DNA from: an uncultured Myxococcales bacterium
GTDB taxonomy: Bacteria > Myxococcota_A > UBA9042
Direction of reading: 5' to 3'
Assembly (NCBI GenBank): GCA_903929795.1
Contig: CAIYWC010000036.1
Coordinates: forward strand, 1-38,746
DNA length: 38,746 bases
In this document: piece by piece, positions 20,717-29,223 of the stretch
Position numbering within the stretch: the stretch's first letter is position 1
How the letters are laid out: every line of letters begins with the position of its first letter
The notes under the pieces: model-generated
Seen by the model: the letters and a program-made list of their open reading frames with translations, nothing else
What the model was told of the DNA's origin: nothing
Databases searched by the model: none
Position numbers and translations under genes: made by a program

Positions 20717-20975
20717 CAGAAATCAAAGACGCTGACCGAAGTTTGCGATCAACCGTTCTCGATCCGCGGCGTGTCTCCTTCGGAACGCGCTTGCGCTTGC
20801 GCGACAGGCCTGCGCGCGGAAGTGCGCAAAGCCCTGCCGTGAGCTGGCCGAGGCGCGAGGTCGTCGTTCTCTTGCGGCGCCGCAAAGTACGCACGCGTCC
20901 CGAAACCCGATCGGGAGAATTCAAGCTGACCCACCACTGACCAACGCGCTCTGATAGTCGAATCAGGCCAGCAGG
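20717..20975. other. Gap between convergent cysN and hisB
   Basis: A 259-bp region between two convergent genes. I see no convincing gene. CTGAT (20951-20955) and ATCAG (20962-20966) can pair around a 6-nt loop near the end of hisB, but no T run follows, so terminator status is unclear. Confidence 0.4.
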
Positions 20976-21590
20976 TTACAAGTCAATCGCGCCCTTGGTC
21001 GACGGCAGCTCCGCCTGCGCGCGCGGGTGCCGCGCCACCGCGAGCTCCAGCGCGCGCGCGAAGGCCTTGAACAGCGCCTCGATCTTGTGGTGGTCGTTCT
21101 GGCCGCGGATCAGCTCCAGGTGCAGGTTCGCGCCGAGCGCGATCGCCATGGCCTGGAAGAATTCGACGACAAGATCCGTGTGCAGCTCGCCCACCGTTTC
21201 CCGCGTAAAATCAGCGAGAAATACCAAGTGCGGCCGTCCGCCGATGTCGATCGCCGCCGCCGCCAGCGTCTCGTCCATGGGAAACTGGCAGGAGCCCGTG
21301 CGCCAGATGCCGCGCTTGTCGCCCAGCGCCTGCTTGATGGCCTGCCCGAGCACGATCGCCGTGTCCTCGACCGTGTGGTGCTGGTCCACGTGCAGGTCGC
21401 CGCGGATGTGCAGCTCCAGGTCGATGTGGCTGTGGCGGCCGAGCGCGTCCAACATGTGGCCAAAAAAGCCAATCGGACAGTCCACTTGCGTCTTTCCAAC
21501 GCCGTCCAGGTTCACCGTCGCGCGGATCTGCGTCTCCTTGGACACGCGCTCGACCATCGCGATGCGCGGCGGGTTCAGGGCTGCAACCAT
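20976..21590 (-). CDS. hisB: Imidazoleglycerol-phosphate dehydratase
   Basis: A 204-residue monofunctional HisB, which dehydrates imidazole-glycerol phosphate to imidazole-acetol phosphate in histidine synthesis. Metal-binding signatures are both present: FFGHMLDALGRHSHIDL with GDLHVDQHHTVEDTAI, and GQNDHHKIEALFKAFARAL. The N terminus (TQIRATVNLDGVGK) fits the family. It has no N-terminal HAD phosphatase domain, unlike the E. coli bifunctional HisB; such a domain is instead found on the preceding gene. ATG 21590 has GGGAGG 7 nt upstream, and the gene overlaps the hisC/HAD stop by 16 bp, so it is translationally coupled. An in-frame ATG at 21555 is a less likely start. It is the last gene of the pab-his operon. 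Confidence 0.95.
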   Translation of the reverse strand: MVAALNPPRIAMVERVSKETQIRATVNLDGVGKTQVDCPIGFFGHMLDALGRHSHIDLELHIRGDLHVDQHHTVEDTAIVLGQAIKQALGDKRGIWRTGSCQFPMDETLAAAAIDIGGRPHLVFLADFTRETVGELHTDLVVEFFQAMAIALGANLHLELIRGQNDHHKIEALFKAFARALELAVARHPRAQAELPSTKGAIDL

Positions 21591-23353
21591 CTCAAGACCT
21601 CCCGGACCGATGCGAAGACGACTTCGGCACCGGCCGCGTAAAGCGTCTCCGGCAGGCCGCCATTCCACGCCTGGCCCGCCGGCAGCACGCCGATGGGATA
21701 CACGCCCGCCGCGCGCGCCGCCAGCATATCGTCCACAGAATCGCCAAGATACGCCGCGCCGTCGACAGACATCTGCAGCTGCTGCAGCGCCAGGTAGATG
21801 CCGTCCGGCGCCGGCTTGGCCGCCGCGTCTTCCATCGCCACCAGCACCGGCCAGGTCCGCAGCGCGTCGTTGAGCTGGAGCGTGTGCAGCGCTTCCTCGC
21901 GCGGCCGCCCGGTGACGATCGCCGTCCGGTAGTGCGCCGCGATCTCGGCCCGGTGCGCCGGATCCACAAGAAATGGCTCGCCGGCAATCAGACCCTCGCC
22001 GATGTCGCCCCAGTAAAGCCGCTGAAATGTCTCATAAATCGCGTTGATCTCGACACGGCCGCCCAGCTCCGCGACAAGCGCCGCGGTGCAATCCCAGTCG
22101 TTGTTCAGCCCGCCGCGCCGCTTCAGCGCCTCGACCCGGTCCAACGTCACAAGTGCCAGCGTCGCCTCGCTCGCGCCTTCCGCCCGCAGCAAGTTGCGCG
22201 CCGTCTCCGCGATCGCCACCCGGTAGCTCCGGCTCGTGTCGACCAGCGGGCCATCCATGTCAAAAACCAGCGTCGTCAGGCGCGGCGGCGCCTGCATCAC
22301 CTTGCGAATCGCGCCCGCCGTCCGCGCCATCTGCCGCCGATCGCCGATCGCGATCCGGCACCAGCCGTGCAGGCGCGGGTGGCTGCCAGTGCGATTGCGA
22401 ATCAAAATCGCCTCTTGCGCCAGGTGCGCCGTCACTTCCTGGGCACGCTCGCCAAAATGCGCCAGAACAAAATTGGCGTTCGCCGGGCCCGGCTCCACGT
22501 CCATCGCCGTCAGCGCCGCGACGAATTCCGTACGCGCGGCAGTCACTTCCGCCACATGCGCGCGCGTCGCCTCCGGGTGCGCGATGACCGCCAGCGCCGC
22601 CGCGATCGCCGCGCGGTTCACGTTGAACGGGTTCAGCACCCGCCGGAGCGCTTCGATGTTTTGCGCCTGGCTCAGGACGGCGCCCGCGCGCAGCCCGGCT
22701 AGGCCATGGACCTTGGAAAATGAGCGAATGATGAACAGCTGCGGATACTTCGGCAGCAGATCGACGACCGACTTGTCGACAAATTCCGCATACGTCTCGT
22801 CGATGACCACCGGGCACGTCACGGCCGCCAGCGTCGCCTCGATAACCTCGCGCGGGCAAACCGTACCGGTCGGGTTGTTCGGCGTCACCAGCGCGATGAG
22901 CCCGACGTTCGCGCCGACGATCGCCTCGAACCACGCGTCCGGGTCGAACGCGAAGCCCGGCAGCAGCGGCACGCCTTCTTGCGGATTGCCATACAACTGC
23001 GCCCAGATCTTGAACATGTCGTAGCCGGGATCGACGGTCACGAGCGACTTGCCGGGCAAAAGGTGCGCCTCACAGATCGCCTTGATCGCCTCGTCACCGC
23101 CCGCCGTGCAGGTCAGCTCGTCGGGTTGCACGCCAAACCACGCCGCGGCTTCCGCGTGCCACTGCGCGTAAACCGGGTAAGTCGCCACCGTCGCCTGGGT
23201 CAACGCCGCGCGCACCGCGTCGACGACGAATTCCGGTGGTCCGCCCGGATGTTCGTTGACGTCCAGCCGCAGGTACCCGGCGCGCTCGAACTGCGGAATG
23301 CGATATGGTTCAACCGCTTGCAGCGCAAGGCGCGACGGCAGGAACGGTTTCAC
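21575..23353 (-). CDS. hisC: Histidinol-phosphate aminotransferase fused to a HAD phosphatase
   Basis: A 592-residue fusion. Residues 1-350 are HisC, a PLP enzyme that converts imidazole-acetol phosphate to histidinol phosphate: DVNEHPGGPP, TAGGDEAIKAI, VTPNNPTGTV, IDETYAEF, PLP Lys214 in SFSKVHGLAGLRAG, and the phosphate-binding Arg region GWCRIAIG. Residues about 358-592 are a HAD subfamily IA hydrolase with all four motifs: nucleophile Asp365 and Asp367 in FDMDGPLVD, IVTGRP, KPAPDGIY, and GDSVDDMLAA. No other histidinol-phosphatase is seen here, and that is the next reaction after HisC, so the HAD half may be the histidinol-phosphate phosphatase (inference). The start is GTG 23353 in a GTGA overlap with hisG. 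No break between the halves is visible. Confidence 0.93.
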   Translation of the reverse strand: MKPFLPSRLALQAVEPYRIPQFERAGYLRLDVNEHPGGPPEFVVDAVRAALTQATVATYPVYAQWHAEAAAWFGVQPDELTCTAGGDEAIKAICEAHLLPGKSLVTVDPGYDMFKIWAQLYGNPQEGVPLLPGFAFDPDAWFEAIVGANVGLIALVTPNNPTGTVCPREVIEATLAAVTCPVVIDETYAEFVDKSVVDLLPKYPQLFIIRSFSKVHGLAGLRAGAVLSQAQNIEALRRVLNPFNVNRAAIAAALAVIAHPEATRAHVAEVTAARTEFVAALTAMDVEPGPANANFVLAHFGERAQEVTAHLAQEAILIRNRTGSHPRLHGWCRIAIGDRRQMARTAGAIRKVMQAPPRLTTLVFDMDGPLVDTSRSYRVAIAETARNLLRAEGASEATLALVTLDRVEALKRRGGLNNDWDCTAALVAELGGRVEINAIYETFQRLYWGDIGEGLIAGEPFLVDPAHRAEIAAHYRTAIVTGRPREEALHTLQLNDALRTWPVLVAMEDAAAKPAPDGIYLALQQLQMSVDGAAYLGDSVDDMLAARAAGVYPIGVLPAGQAWNGGLPETLYAAGAEVVFASVREVLRWLQP

Positions 23354-24210
23354 GGAATCACCTTGCGCAAGTTGGTCTCCAGAATGTCGGTCGCTCCCAG
23401 CCGTTTGAGCTCGGGAATCAGCCGAGGAACCAGGGACTTGCGCACCGCGACTTTCACCGCGTAGCCGCTCTGGCCGTACAGCTGGGCGATCGTCGGCGAC
23501 TTCATGGCCGGCAGCTGCGCCACCAGCAGCGGCAGCCGCGCCTCGTCGATGTTCATCTCCAGGATGACGCGGTCGCGGGCGTCAATGACCGACTTGATCA
23601 GCAGCAACAATTCCTCAATCACGGTGCGCTGTTCCGGGTTCTCCAGCGCCCGCGGATTGGCGATGATCCGCGTCGTCGACCGCAGCAGCGTGTCCAGAAT
23701 CTGCAGGTGGTTCTCCACCAGCGTCCGGCCGCTCGCGGTGTTGTCGACGATCAAGTCGGCGTCCTCCGGCGGAAACACTTCGGTCGCGCCGTAGCTGCGC
23801 ATATAATGAAAATCACGCACGTTTTTGCTTGCCAGCCAGCGCCGCGTCAGGTTCTCGTACTCGCTGACGACGACCAGCTTGGGCCGGCCGAGGATCGCCT
23901 CGGCGCTCAGGCCTTCCGGCGCCGCGGCGACGATGCGCACCGGGTCAAAGCCGAGATCGAGCAGCTCGACCACTTCCGCGCCGCTCTCCTGCACCCAGTC
24001 CAGGCCGGTAAAACCGAGATCGTGCGAGCCCAGCCCGACCAGCGCCGCGACATTTTGCGCCTTGAGCACCTTGATCGTCAGCCGCTCGTCGTTGCAATCC
24101 GGCCGGTAGCCGCGATCGGGCATGCGCAGCGCAAGTCCGCAATCATTCAACAGAATCGAAACTTTCTCGAAGATCCGGCCTTTGGGCAAAGCGAGTCGCA
24201 GCATGGTCAT
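23350..24210 (-). CDS. hisG: ATP phosphoribosyltransferase (long form)
   Basis: A 286-residue HisG, which condenses ATP with PRPP in the first step of histidine synthesis. It begins LRLALPKGRIFE and has the PRPP-binding motif EDADLIVDNTASGRTLVENHL. The length and the C-terminal tail (SPTIAQLYGQSGYAVKVAV) indicate the long form with its own regulatory ACT-like domain, which is normally feedback-inhibited by histidine and does not need HisZ. Start ATG 24210 is chosen; a second ATG two codons on (24204) is nearly equal. It lies 42 bp after pabC and its stop overlaps the hisC start (GTGA). Confidence 0.95.
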   Translation of the reverse strand: MTMLRLALPKGRIFEKVSILLNDCGLALRMPDRGYRPDCNDERLTIKVLKAQNVAALVGLGSHDLGFTGLDWVQESGAEVVELLDLGFDPVRIVAAAPEGLSAEAILGRPKLVVVSEYENLTRRWLASKNVRDFHYMRSYGATEVFPPEDADLIVDNTASGRTLVENHLQILDTLLRSTTRIIANPRALENPEQRTVIEELLLLIKSVIDARDRVILEMNIDEARLPLLVAQLPAMKSPTIAQLYGQSGYAVKVAVRKSLVPRLIPELKRLGATDILETNLRKVIP

Positions 24211-24252
24211 TCCGATGCCGGGCGGCCGGCGGGGCGGGCAGTGTAGCAAAGG

Positions 24253-24996
24253 TTAGCGGCTCAACATAGCGACGCCGCGGAGCTGCTGCGCGAGCCCGAG
24301 AATTTCCGGTGGCGGCGGCCGCAACGCCACCCCGTCGATCGCCGCGACCGGCCGCAGCAGCGCGATCGCGTTGGTCAGCAGCGCCCAGCGCACCCGCGGC
24401 AGCCTGGCTTCGTCCAGCCGCGCGTCCTCCACCGGCAGCAGCGTGCGCACCCGCGCCAGCGTCGTACCCGGCAGCGCGGCCGACTCCGGACCCGGCGTGA
24501 CGATCCGGCCATCCGCCAGTCCGCACAGGAGGTTCGCCGTCGTCGCCTCCGCCCACTGGCCGTCCGGACCGCGCAGCAGCGCTTCATCCGCCCCCAGCGT
24601 GCCCGCGTGCGTTCGCCACCGGTGCGCGGCGTTCAGCGCGGTCGTCTTGCACGCCCGCAGGTGCGCCGGCGGTTCCGCCACCCTGCCGACGACCCGCAGC
24701 GACCACGGCCGCGGCGTCCGCTCGTCCGCCGTCAGCGGCCGCCACGCCAGTTCGACCGCGCCGGTCTGCCACGCCGTCAGCCGCACGCGCCACAGCTCGC
24801 CGGGCGTCAGCAACGGCTGGGCCTCGGCCAGCAGCTCCGTCAGCCCGAGGTCCGGCAAGCCCAAGGCCGCGCGCCCGCGCTGCCACCGCGCCGCATGGTG
24901 CGCCAAAGCCGGCGGCGGCCCGTCGTGCCACCGCAGCGTCTCGTACACGCCCGGCTCCAGCGCCGAGGCCGTGCCCCGCAGCCACGCCGTCTGCAT
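24253..24996 (-). CDS. pabC: Aminodeoxychorismate lyase-like class IV aminotransferase (PabC)
   Basis: A 247-residue fold-type IV PLP enzyme. Its place directly after pabB (stop and ATG adjacent, no gap) supports the role of 4-amino-4-deoxychorismate lyase, which releases pyruvate to give p-aminobenzoate for folate. The PLP Lys is in CKTTALNAAHRW, and the second signature is WAEATTANLLCGL, where the family has E.T.SN. An Arg-rich early segment (HHAARWQRGRAALGLP) is also typical. Sequence is diverged, so a D-amino-acid or branched-chain aminotransferase cannot be excluded, but context favours PabC. It has no signal peptide. Confidence 0.82.
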   Translation of the reverse strand: MQTAWLRGTASALEPGVYETLRWHDGPPPALAHHAARWQRGRAALGLPDLGLTELLAEAQPLLTPGELWRVRLTAWQTGAVELAWRPLTADERTPRPWSLRVVGRVAEPPAHLRACKTTALNAAHRWRTHAGTLGADEALLRGPDGQWAEATTANLLCGLADGRIVTPGPESAALPGTTLARVRTLLPVEDARLDEARLPRVRWALLTNAIALLRPVAAIDGVALRPPPPEILGLAQQLRGVAMLSR

Positions 24997-26199
24997 TCAG
25001 CGCCCCCCGTGGAGCGTTGCCAGCAGCCGCAGCGCGCCCTGCGCCTTGACGCACAGCTCCTGCCACTCCCGCTCCGGCTCCGACTGCGCCACGATGCCCG
25101 CGCCCACCTGCAGCGTCGCCCGCCCCGGCTCCAGCCAGACCTGGCGAATGCCAACCGCGAGATCCAGCCCGATATCCGGCAGGTCGAGCCCCAGCGCACC
25201 GCAATACGGCCCACGCCACCGCTGTTCCAGCCGCGCAATCACCCGCGTCGCTTGGATTTTCGGACAGCCGGTCACCGACGCCGGCGGCAGCGTGGCCTCC
25301 AGCAGCGCCGCGCGATCGCTCGGGTCGCGCAGCGTCGCCCGCACTTCCGACTCCAAATGCCACAGCGTTGCATAGGGAACCGGCTCACACAGCGCCGCGA
25401 CTTGCACCGACTGCCACAGGCTCGCGCGCTGCAGGTCGTTGCGCACCATGTCGACAATCATCGTATTTTCAGCACGTTCCTTGACACTTGCCGCCAGATC
25501 CAGCACCGCCGCGCGATCGCGCTCCGGATCCTGTTGCCGCGGCGCCGTACCTTTGATCGGCCGCGACTGGACCTGCCGGCCTTGCACCCGCAGGAACTGC
25601 TCCATCGAGCCCGAGAGCAGCGTCCCCGCGGCAGCTTTCCAGACCATTGCGTAGGGCACCGGCTGCACGGCCAGGATCGCCGCGAGCTGCTCCGGCAGCG
25701 CGCGCGTGTGGCGCAACGGCAGCTCCGCCGCGGCGCTCAGGTTGACCTGGTACACCTCGCCCGCGCGGATCGCCGCCAGCGCGTCCGTCACTGCTTGGCG
25801 AAACCACGGCGCCTGCACCAGCAGGCTCTCCGGCAACGGCAGCGCCGGCAGGGCGACCACGGGCGGCAGGTCGACCGGCTGCAGATCGCCCGGAGCAAAC
25901 GCGCACAGGTCCGCGTCCGGCCATGCGCTGTCGTGCGGCTGCGGCGCGATGCCTTCCAGCGCGGCGCCCAGGTCGTAGCCCACGTAGCCCGCCACCGCGA
26001 GCCCGGCGTCGCGCCAGGACTGCCATTGCGCCAGCAGCGCGTGGGCCTGGCTCTGAAACTCCTTGCCATCCAAGCGCACTTGCACGCGCTCGCGCACCGA
26101 CCGCAGCCGCAGCCCGCGGGCCGGCCGATCGCCCAGCGCGAGCCAGCGCCGCGGCCCTTCGCCCGCCAGCAGGAACAGCCAATCGTCGCGATGCGCCAT
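24997..26199 (-). CDS. pabB: Aminodeoxychorismate synthase component I (PabB)
   Basis: A 400-residue chorismate-binding enzyme of the TrpE/PabB family. PabB identity is indicated by Lys216 in RPIKGTAPR, where TrpE has Ala; further signatures are IRAGEVYQVNL, VDMVRNDLQR, and PASVTGCPKIQATRVI (family form SVTGAPK). It makes 4-amino-4-deoxychorismate from chorismate and ammonia or glutamine; a PabA glutamine amidotransferase is not in the window. ATG 26199 follows GGAG; the frame stays open upstream to 27240, but that part is antisense to the next operon. It is the first gene of the pabB-pabC-hisG-hisC/HAD-hisB operon and diverges from the 26293 gene across 93 bp. Confidence 0.93.
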   Translation of the reverse strand: MAHRDDWLFLLAGEGPRRWLALGDRPARGLRLRSVRERVQVRLDGKEFQSQAHALLAQWQSWRDAGLAVAGYVGYDLGAALEGIAPQPHDSAWPDADLCAFAPGDLQPVDLPPVVALPALPLPESLLVQAPWFRQAVTDALAAIRAGEVYQVNLSAAAELPLRHTRALPEQLAAILAVQPVPYAMVWKAAAGTLLSGSMEQFLRVQGRQVQSRPIKGTAPRQQDPERDRAAVLDLAASVKERAENTMIVDMVRNDLQRASLWQSVQVAALCEPVPYATLWHLESEVRATLRDPSDRAALLEATLPPASVTGCPKIQATRVIARLEQRWRGPYCGALGLDLPDIGLDLAVGIRQVWLEPGRATLQVGAGIVAQSEPEREWQELCVKAQGALRLLATLHGGR

Positions 26200-26292
26200 G
26201 CGCTCCAGGATGCGTGGGGAACTCACGCGAGACTGCCCAAGCGGGGCCCGCCGTGTTACAAGAACGGCAGGCGGACGGCGGGCGGCGGGGCT

Positions 26293-27078
26293 ATGGTAGC
26301 GCAGACACAGCCAGGGATGCGACTGCAGGCGCAAACGCCGGTGGATCCGGATGTGGCGGCGTGGCGCGACTACGTCATGACGGTGGAAAACTGCTTTTTG
26401 GAGATCCGCGGTCGCGGCGTGCATTGGTCCGAGACGGATCGCGCGCGGGCGTCCGCGTGGCACGCGCTGGGCCTGCCCGCGGGCGCGACGGTGCGCGTGC
26501 TGCAAGCCCGGGTAAAAGCTTGGCAATTTCGCCACGGCCAGCAGGCCAGGCTGCCGATGAATTTGGCCTGGTATGAGCCGGCGGTGCTCGAGCACGCCAA
26601 GCACTTGCGGCGGCTGGGCGATGTCCAGCTGGATCCGCTGCTCGACCAACCGGCGGCGCCGCCGACGTTTACGGTGACGCTGCTTGTCGCGGAGCTGGCC
26701 GGGCTGATCGCCGCCAACCGCAACCAGGTGCTGGGTCACGTGTACGGCAAGACCTTTGAATGGTTGGACAATGCCTTGCAGGGCGCGGCGCCGGATGCCG
26801 ATCCTGACGCGCCGGTGGCCACTGCGACGCCGCCTGAGCTGGACGTGCTGGTGGAGAAATGCCGCGCGCGGATGACCAAGTTGTTGCTGAGCGCGCTGGA
26901 CGACGGTGATCAGGCGGCGCTGGCGGCATTTCTGACGGTGGCGCCTGATGCGGGCGCGGGACTGAGCCACAAGGCGCGCAAGGTGCGGCTGGAACGGCTG
27001 ACGGAGCGCTGGCTGGCGGGGGCTTTTGGCCACCGCGTTCCGACGCTGGCGGGCTGGCGCGATCCGCGCGAAGTGTGA
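26293..27078 (+). CDS. Unknown protein preceding a DnaC-like ATPase
   Basis: A 261-residue soluble protein of no family I recognise. Residues about 20-95 contain YVMTVENCFLEIRGRG, Ser/Thr-Glu-Thr-Asp and WYEPAVLEHAK, a helical region that could be a winged-helix or replication-type domain; this is a guess. Residues 115-185 contain helices with GHVYGKTFEWLDNAL, and the C terminus is Arg-rich (HKARKVRLERLTERWL). It begins the four-gene operon, ending 4 bp before the AAA+ ATPase start. By position it could be a partner of the ATPase, much as helicase-loader genes pair with a DNA-binding protein, but no direct evidence exists. The upstream ribosome-binding site is weak (GGCGGGGCT). Confidence 0.7.
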   Translation: MVAQTQPGMRLQAQTPVDPDVAAWRDYVMTVENCFLEIRGRGVHWSETDRARASAWHALGLPAGATVRVLQARVKAWQFRHGQQARLPMNLAWYEPAVLEHAKHLRRLGDVQLDPLLDQPAAPPTFTVTLLVAELAGLIAANRNQVLGHVYGKTFEWLDNALQGAAPDADPDAPVATATPPELDVLVEKCRARMTKLLLSALDDGDQAALAAFLTVAPDAGAGLSHKARKVRLERLTERWLAGAFGHRVPTLAGWRDPREV

Positions 27079-27082
27079 GGGG

Positions 27083-28003
27083 ATGATGACGGCGTGCCTG
27101 GCCGAACTCGGCATGAATACGTGCGAATCGTGTCGCGGCGAGGACATCGTCACGCGCGCCGGTGCGCAATACGCGGAGGCGTCGCTGTGCCCGCACCTCG
27201 GACAATGCACAACCTGCCACGGCACGGGCTTCTTGCGCACGCGCGACGCGGCCGGCTACGAAGTGATGGCCCACTGCGCCCGCGCCGGCATCGTGCGCCG
27301 GGTCGCGCGGTTCAATGAGATGGCCCTGCCCGCGCGCTTTCACGACATGCGGCTGGCGTCTTACGAGGCGCGCGGCGGTCCGCACAACAACCAGCGGCAG
27401 ATGCGGGCGATCGTCGAGGGGCTGCGCGATCGGCTGATCGACGCGCAGCGGCCGGATGGCTCTATAGCCCCAGGAATTCGCGGACTTGGCCTATCCGGCA
27501 CGCCCGGCGTGGGCAAGACGCACCTGCTGTGCGCGCTGGCGCGGGAGCTGACGATTGACTACGGCATGGTCGTGCGGTACGCGGATTTTTCCAATCTTCT
27601 CTGGGACTTGAAGTCGCGTTTTCAGCAGGGCTCCGGCGAGGCGGCGCTGCTGGGCCCGCTGATCGACGCGGACGTCCTGGTGCTGGACGAGGTCGGCAAA
27701 GGCAAGGCGAGCGAGTGGGACATCAGCATCGTCGACGCGCTGGTGGCGGGCCGCTACAACCGCCGGAAAACCATCGTTTTTGCCACAAATTACGCGTTTG
27801 CCGACGCGGCCGGCGGCGTCGACATGAACCAAGCCGCCAGCGGCGCGCGCGCGGGTGGCGGACTGAACCACCTGGAAACCTTGAAGGATCGCGTCCACGA
27901 CCGCGTCTTCTCGCGGCTCTGTGAGATGTGCGAGCTGGTGACCGTCATCGGTCCGGACCAGCGCAAGGCGTCGCTGCCGCATCCCTCGCGGAGCGCGCGG
28001 TGA
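27083..28003 (+). CDS. DnaC/IstB-like AAA+ ATPase with a Cys-rich N-terminal region
   Basis: A 306-residue ATPase. Walker A is SGTPGVGKTHLL (Lys145), Walker B is ADVLVLDEVGKGK, and the sensor region is IVFATNYAF. This is the layout of DnaC helicase loaders and IstB-type ATPases. The N-terminal 70 residues carry Cys pairs: CESC, then CPHLGQCTTCHGTG, then HC, a likely zinc-binding DnaJ-like module. A helicase-loader role is suggested; it is not an IS gene, as no transposase partner is present. Start ATG 27083 or the adjacent ATG 27086 follows TGAGGGG. The stop overlaps the next gene start by 4 bp (GTGA). Confidence 0.8.
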   Translation: MMTACLAELGMNTCESCRGEDIVTRAGAQYAEASLCPHLGQCTTCHGTGFLRTRDAAGYEVMAHCARAGIVRRVARFNEMALPARFHDMRLASYEARGGPHNNQRQMRAIVEGLRDRLIDAQRPDGSIAPGIRGLGLSGTPGVGKTHLLCALARELTIDYGMVVRYADFSNLLWDLKSRFQQGSGEAALLGPLIDADVLVLDEVGKGKASEWDISIVDALVAGRYNRRKTIVFATNYAFADAAGGVDMNQAASGARAGGGLNHLETLKDRVHDRVFSRLCEMCELVTVIGPDQRKASLPHPSRSAR

Positions 28004-29223
28004 TTTGCCCGATGTGCGGCAACGAGCAGCCGATCGCCCCGGAATGCGCGCGCTGCGGCGTGATTTTTGAGCGGATGCACACGCTCGGGCGCCTGCGCGT
28101 GGTCCAACCGCCGCTGCCGTCGATCGCCCAGCCCGTCGAGCCGCCGGGCGCCCAGGTCCAGCAGGTGCTGCGTCAGGCGATCGCGCTGCGGCCGGCGCCG
28201 TTGCGCCACCGGCAGGTGTTCTTCGTGCAGCTCGGGCGGATGCTGCAGTCGGGCGTACCGCTGGACGAGGCGCTGACGCGGATCGCCGACGTCGTCGGGC
28301 CGTCGGTGCTGGGCCGGGCGGCGCAAACGATGGCGGCGGACGTCGTGACCGGCCTGTCGCTCAGCGCGGCGATGGACAGGCACCCGGCGATTTTTGACGA
28401 AGTCGAGCGCGCCGTCGTCACTGCGGCGGAGCACACCGGCGATCTGCCGCGGGCGGCGAACCGGCTGGCGGCGCGCGTCGACGAGGCGCGGCGGACGTCG
28501 CGGGTGCTGCTGGGCGCGACGGCCTACCCGGTCTTCGTTGTGACGATGTCGATCCTGATGCAGCCGCTGCCGGTGCTCGTGCTCTCGGGATTTTCGGCGT
28601 TCCTGGCGGAGGTCTGGCTGCCGGCGGCGATCTGGCTCGCGCTGCTGGTCGCCGGTCTTGTCGTCGTGCCACACCTGCTCGCGCGGCCGGCCGTGCGGAC
28701 GCGGCTACTGGATGTGCTGGGCGCGCTGCCCCTGCTGCGCATCCTGCTCCACAACCGTCGGTATGCCTTGGCTTTTGACGTGCTGGCTCAGGCGCTGGAC
28801 GCCGGCCTGCCGCTGGCGCGCTGCCTGGAGCTGGGCTGTCGCGCGTCGGGCGAGGCGCAGATGGTCACGGCCGGGCACATGGTCGCGCTGGCGGTGGACA
28901 AAGGCGCGTCGCTGGCGGATGCGTCGGTGGGCCTCCCGGGGCTGGATAGCGCCTCGCGGGCGACGATTGCGGCCGGCGAGCGGACGGGACATCTGCCTGA
29001 AACCTTTGCGGAACTGGCCAAGGAGCGCGCGGAGGCATGGCAGACGCAGCTCAAGCTGGCGGCGTCGGCTTTTGGCCTGCTGCTGACGCTGGGTTCTGCG
29101 GCGTGGGTCGGCTGGTCGCTGATTCAGCAGGTGCAGCAAGGGGTTGCGAATCCGCTGCACGGCCTGCCCAAGTCGGACCTGCGCGAGCTGGAAAAAGTGC
29201 TCGGCCCGGAGATGCTCAAGTGA
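28000..29223 (+). CDS. GspF/PilC-like inner-membrane protein with N-terminal zinc ribbon
   Basis: A 407-residue protein. Residues 1-25 carry a zinc ribbon with Cys3, Cys6, Cys16 and Cys19 (ICPMCGNEQ, ECARCGVIF). Two GspF-type domains follow, with RHRQVFFVQLGRMLQSGVPL and RRYALAFDVLAQALDAGLPL marking the starts of the repeats. Membrane helices are LLGATAYPVFVVTMSILM, LPAAIWLALLVAGLVVVPHL and LKLAASAFGLLLTLGSAAWV. GspF/PilC proteins are the membrane platforms of type II secretion and type IV pili. No other secretion or pilus gene is in the window, so this is an orphan, and the ribbon is not usual for GspF. The start is GTG in a GTGA overlap with the ATPase gene. Its stop likewise overlaps the next GTG start. 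Confidence 0.85.
   Translation: MICPMCGNEQPIAPECARCGVIFERMHTLGRLRVVQPPLPSIAQPVEPPGAQVQQVLRQAIALRPAPLRHRQVFFVQLGRMLQSGVPLDEALTRIADVVGPSVLGRAAQTMAADVVTGLSLSAAMDRHPAIFDEVERAVVTAAEHTGDLPRAANRLAARVDEARRTSRVLLGATAYPVFVVTMSILMQPLPVLVLSGFSAFLAEVWLPAAIWLALLVAGLVVVPHLLARPAVRTRLLDVLGALPLLRILLHNRRYALAFDVLAQALDAGLPLARCLELGCRASGEAQMVTAGHMVALAVDKGASLADASVGLPGLDSASRATIAAGERTGHLPETFAELAKERAEAWQTQLKLAASAFGLLLTLGSAAWVGWSLIQQVQQGVANPLHGLPKSDLRELEKVLGPEMLK

Noticed and set aside
24997..26199. Anthranilate synthase component I (TrpE)
   Set aside because: Lys is present in RPIKGT, where TrpE has Ala, and the neighbour is a PabC-like lyase.
27083..28003. IstB of an IS21-type element
   Set aside because: No IstA-like transposase or terminal repeats are nearby, and the Cys-rich N terminus and coupling to chromosomal genes do not fit.
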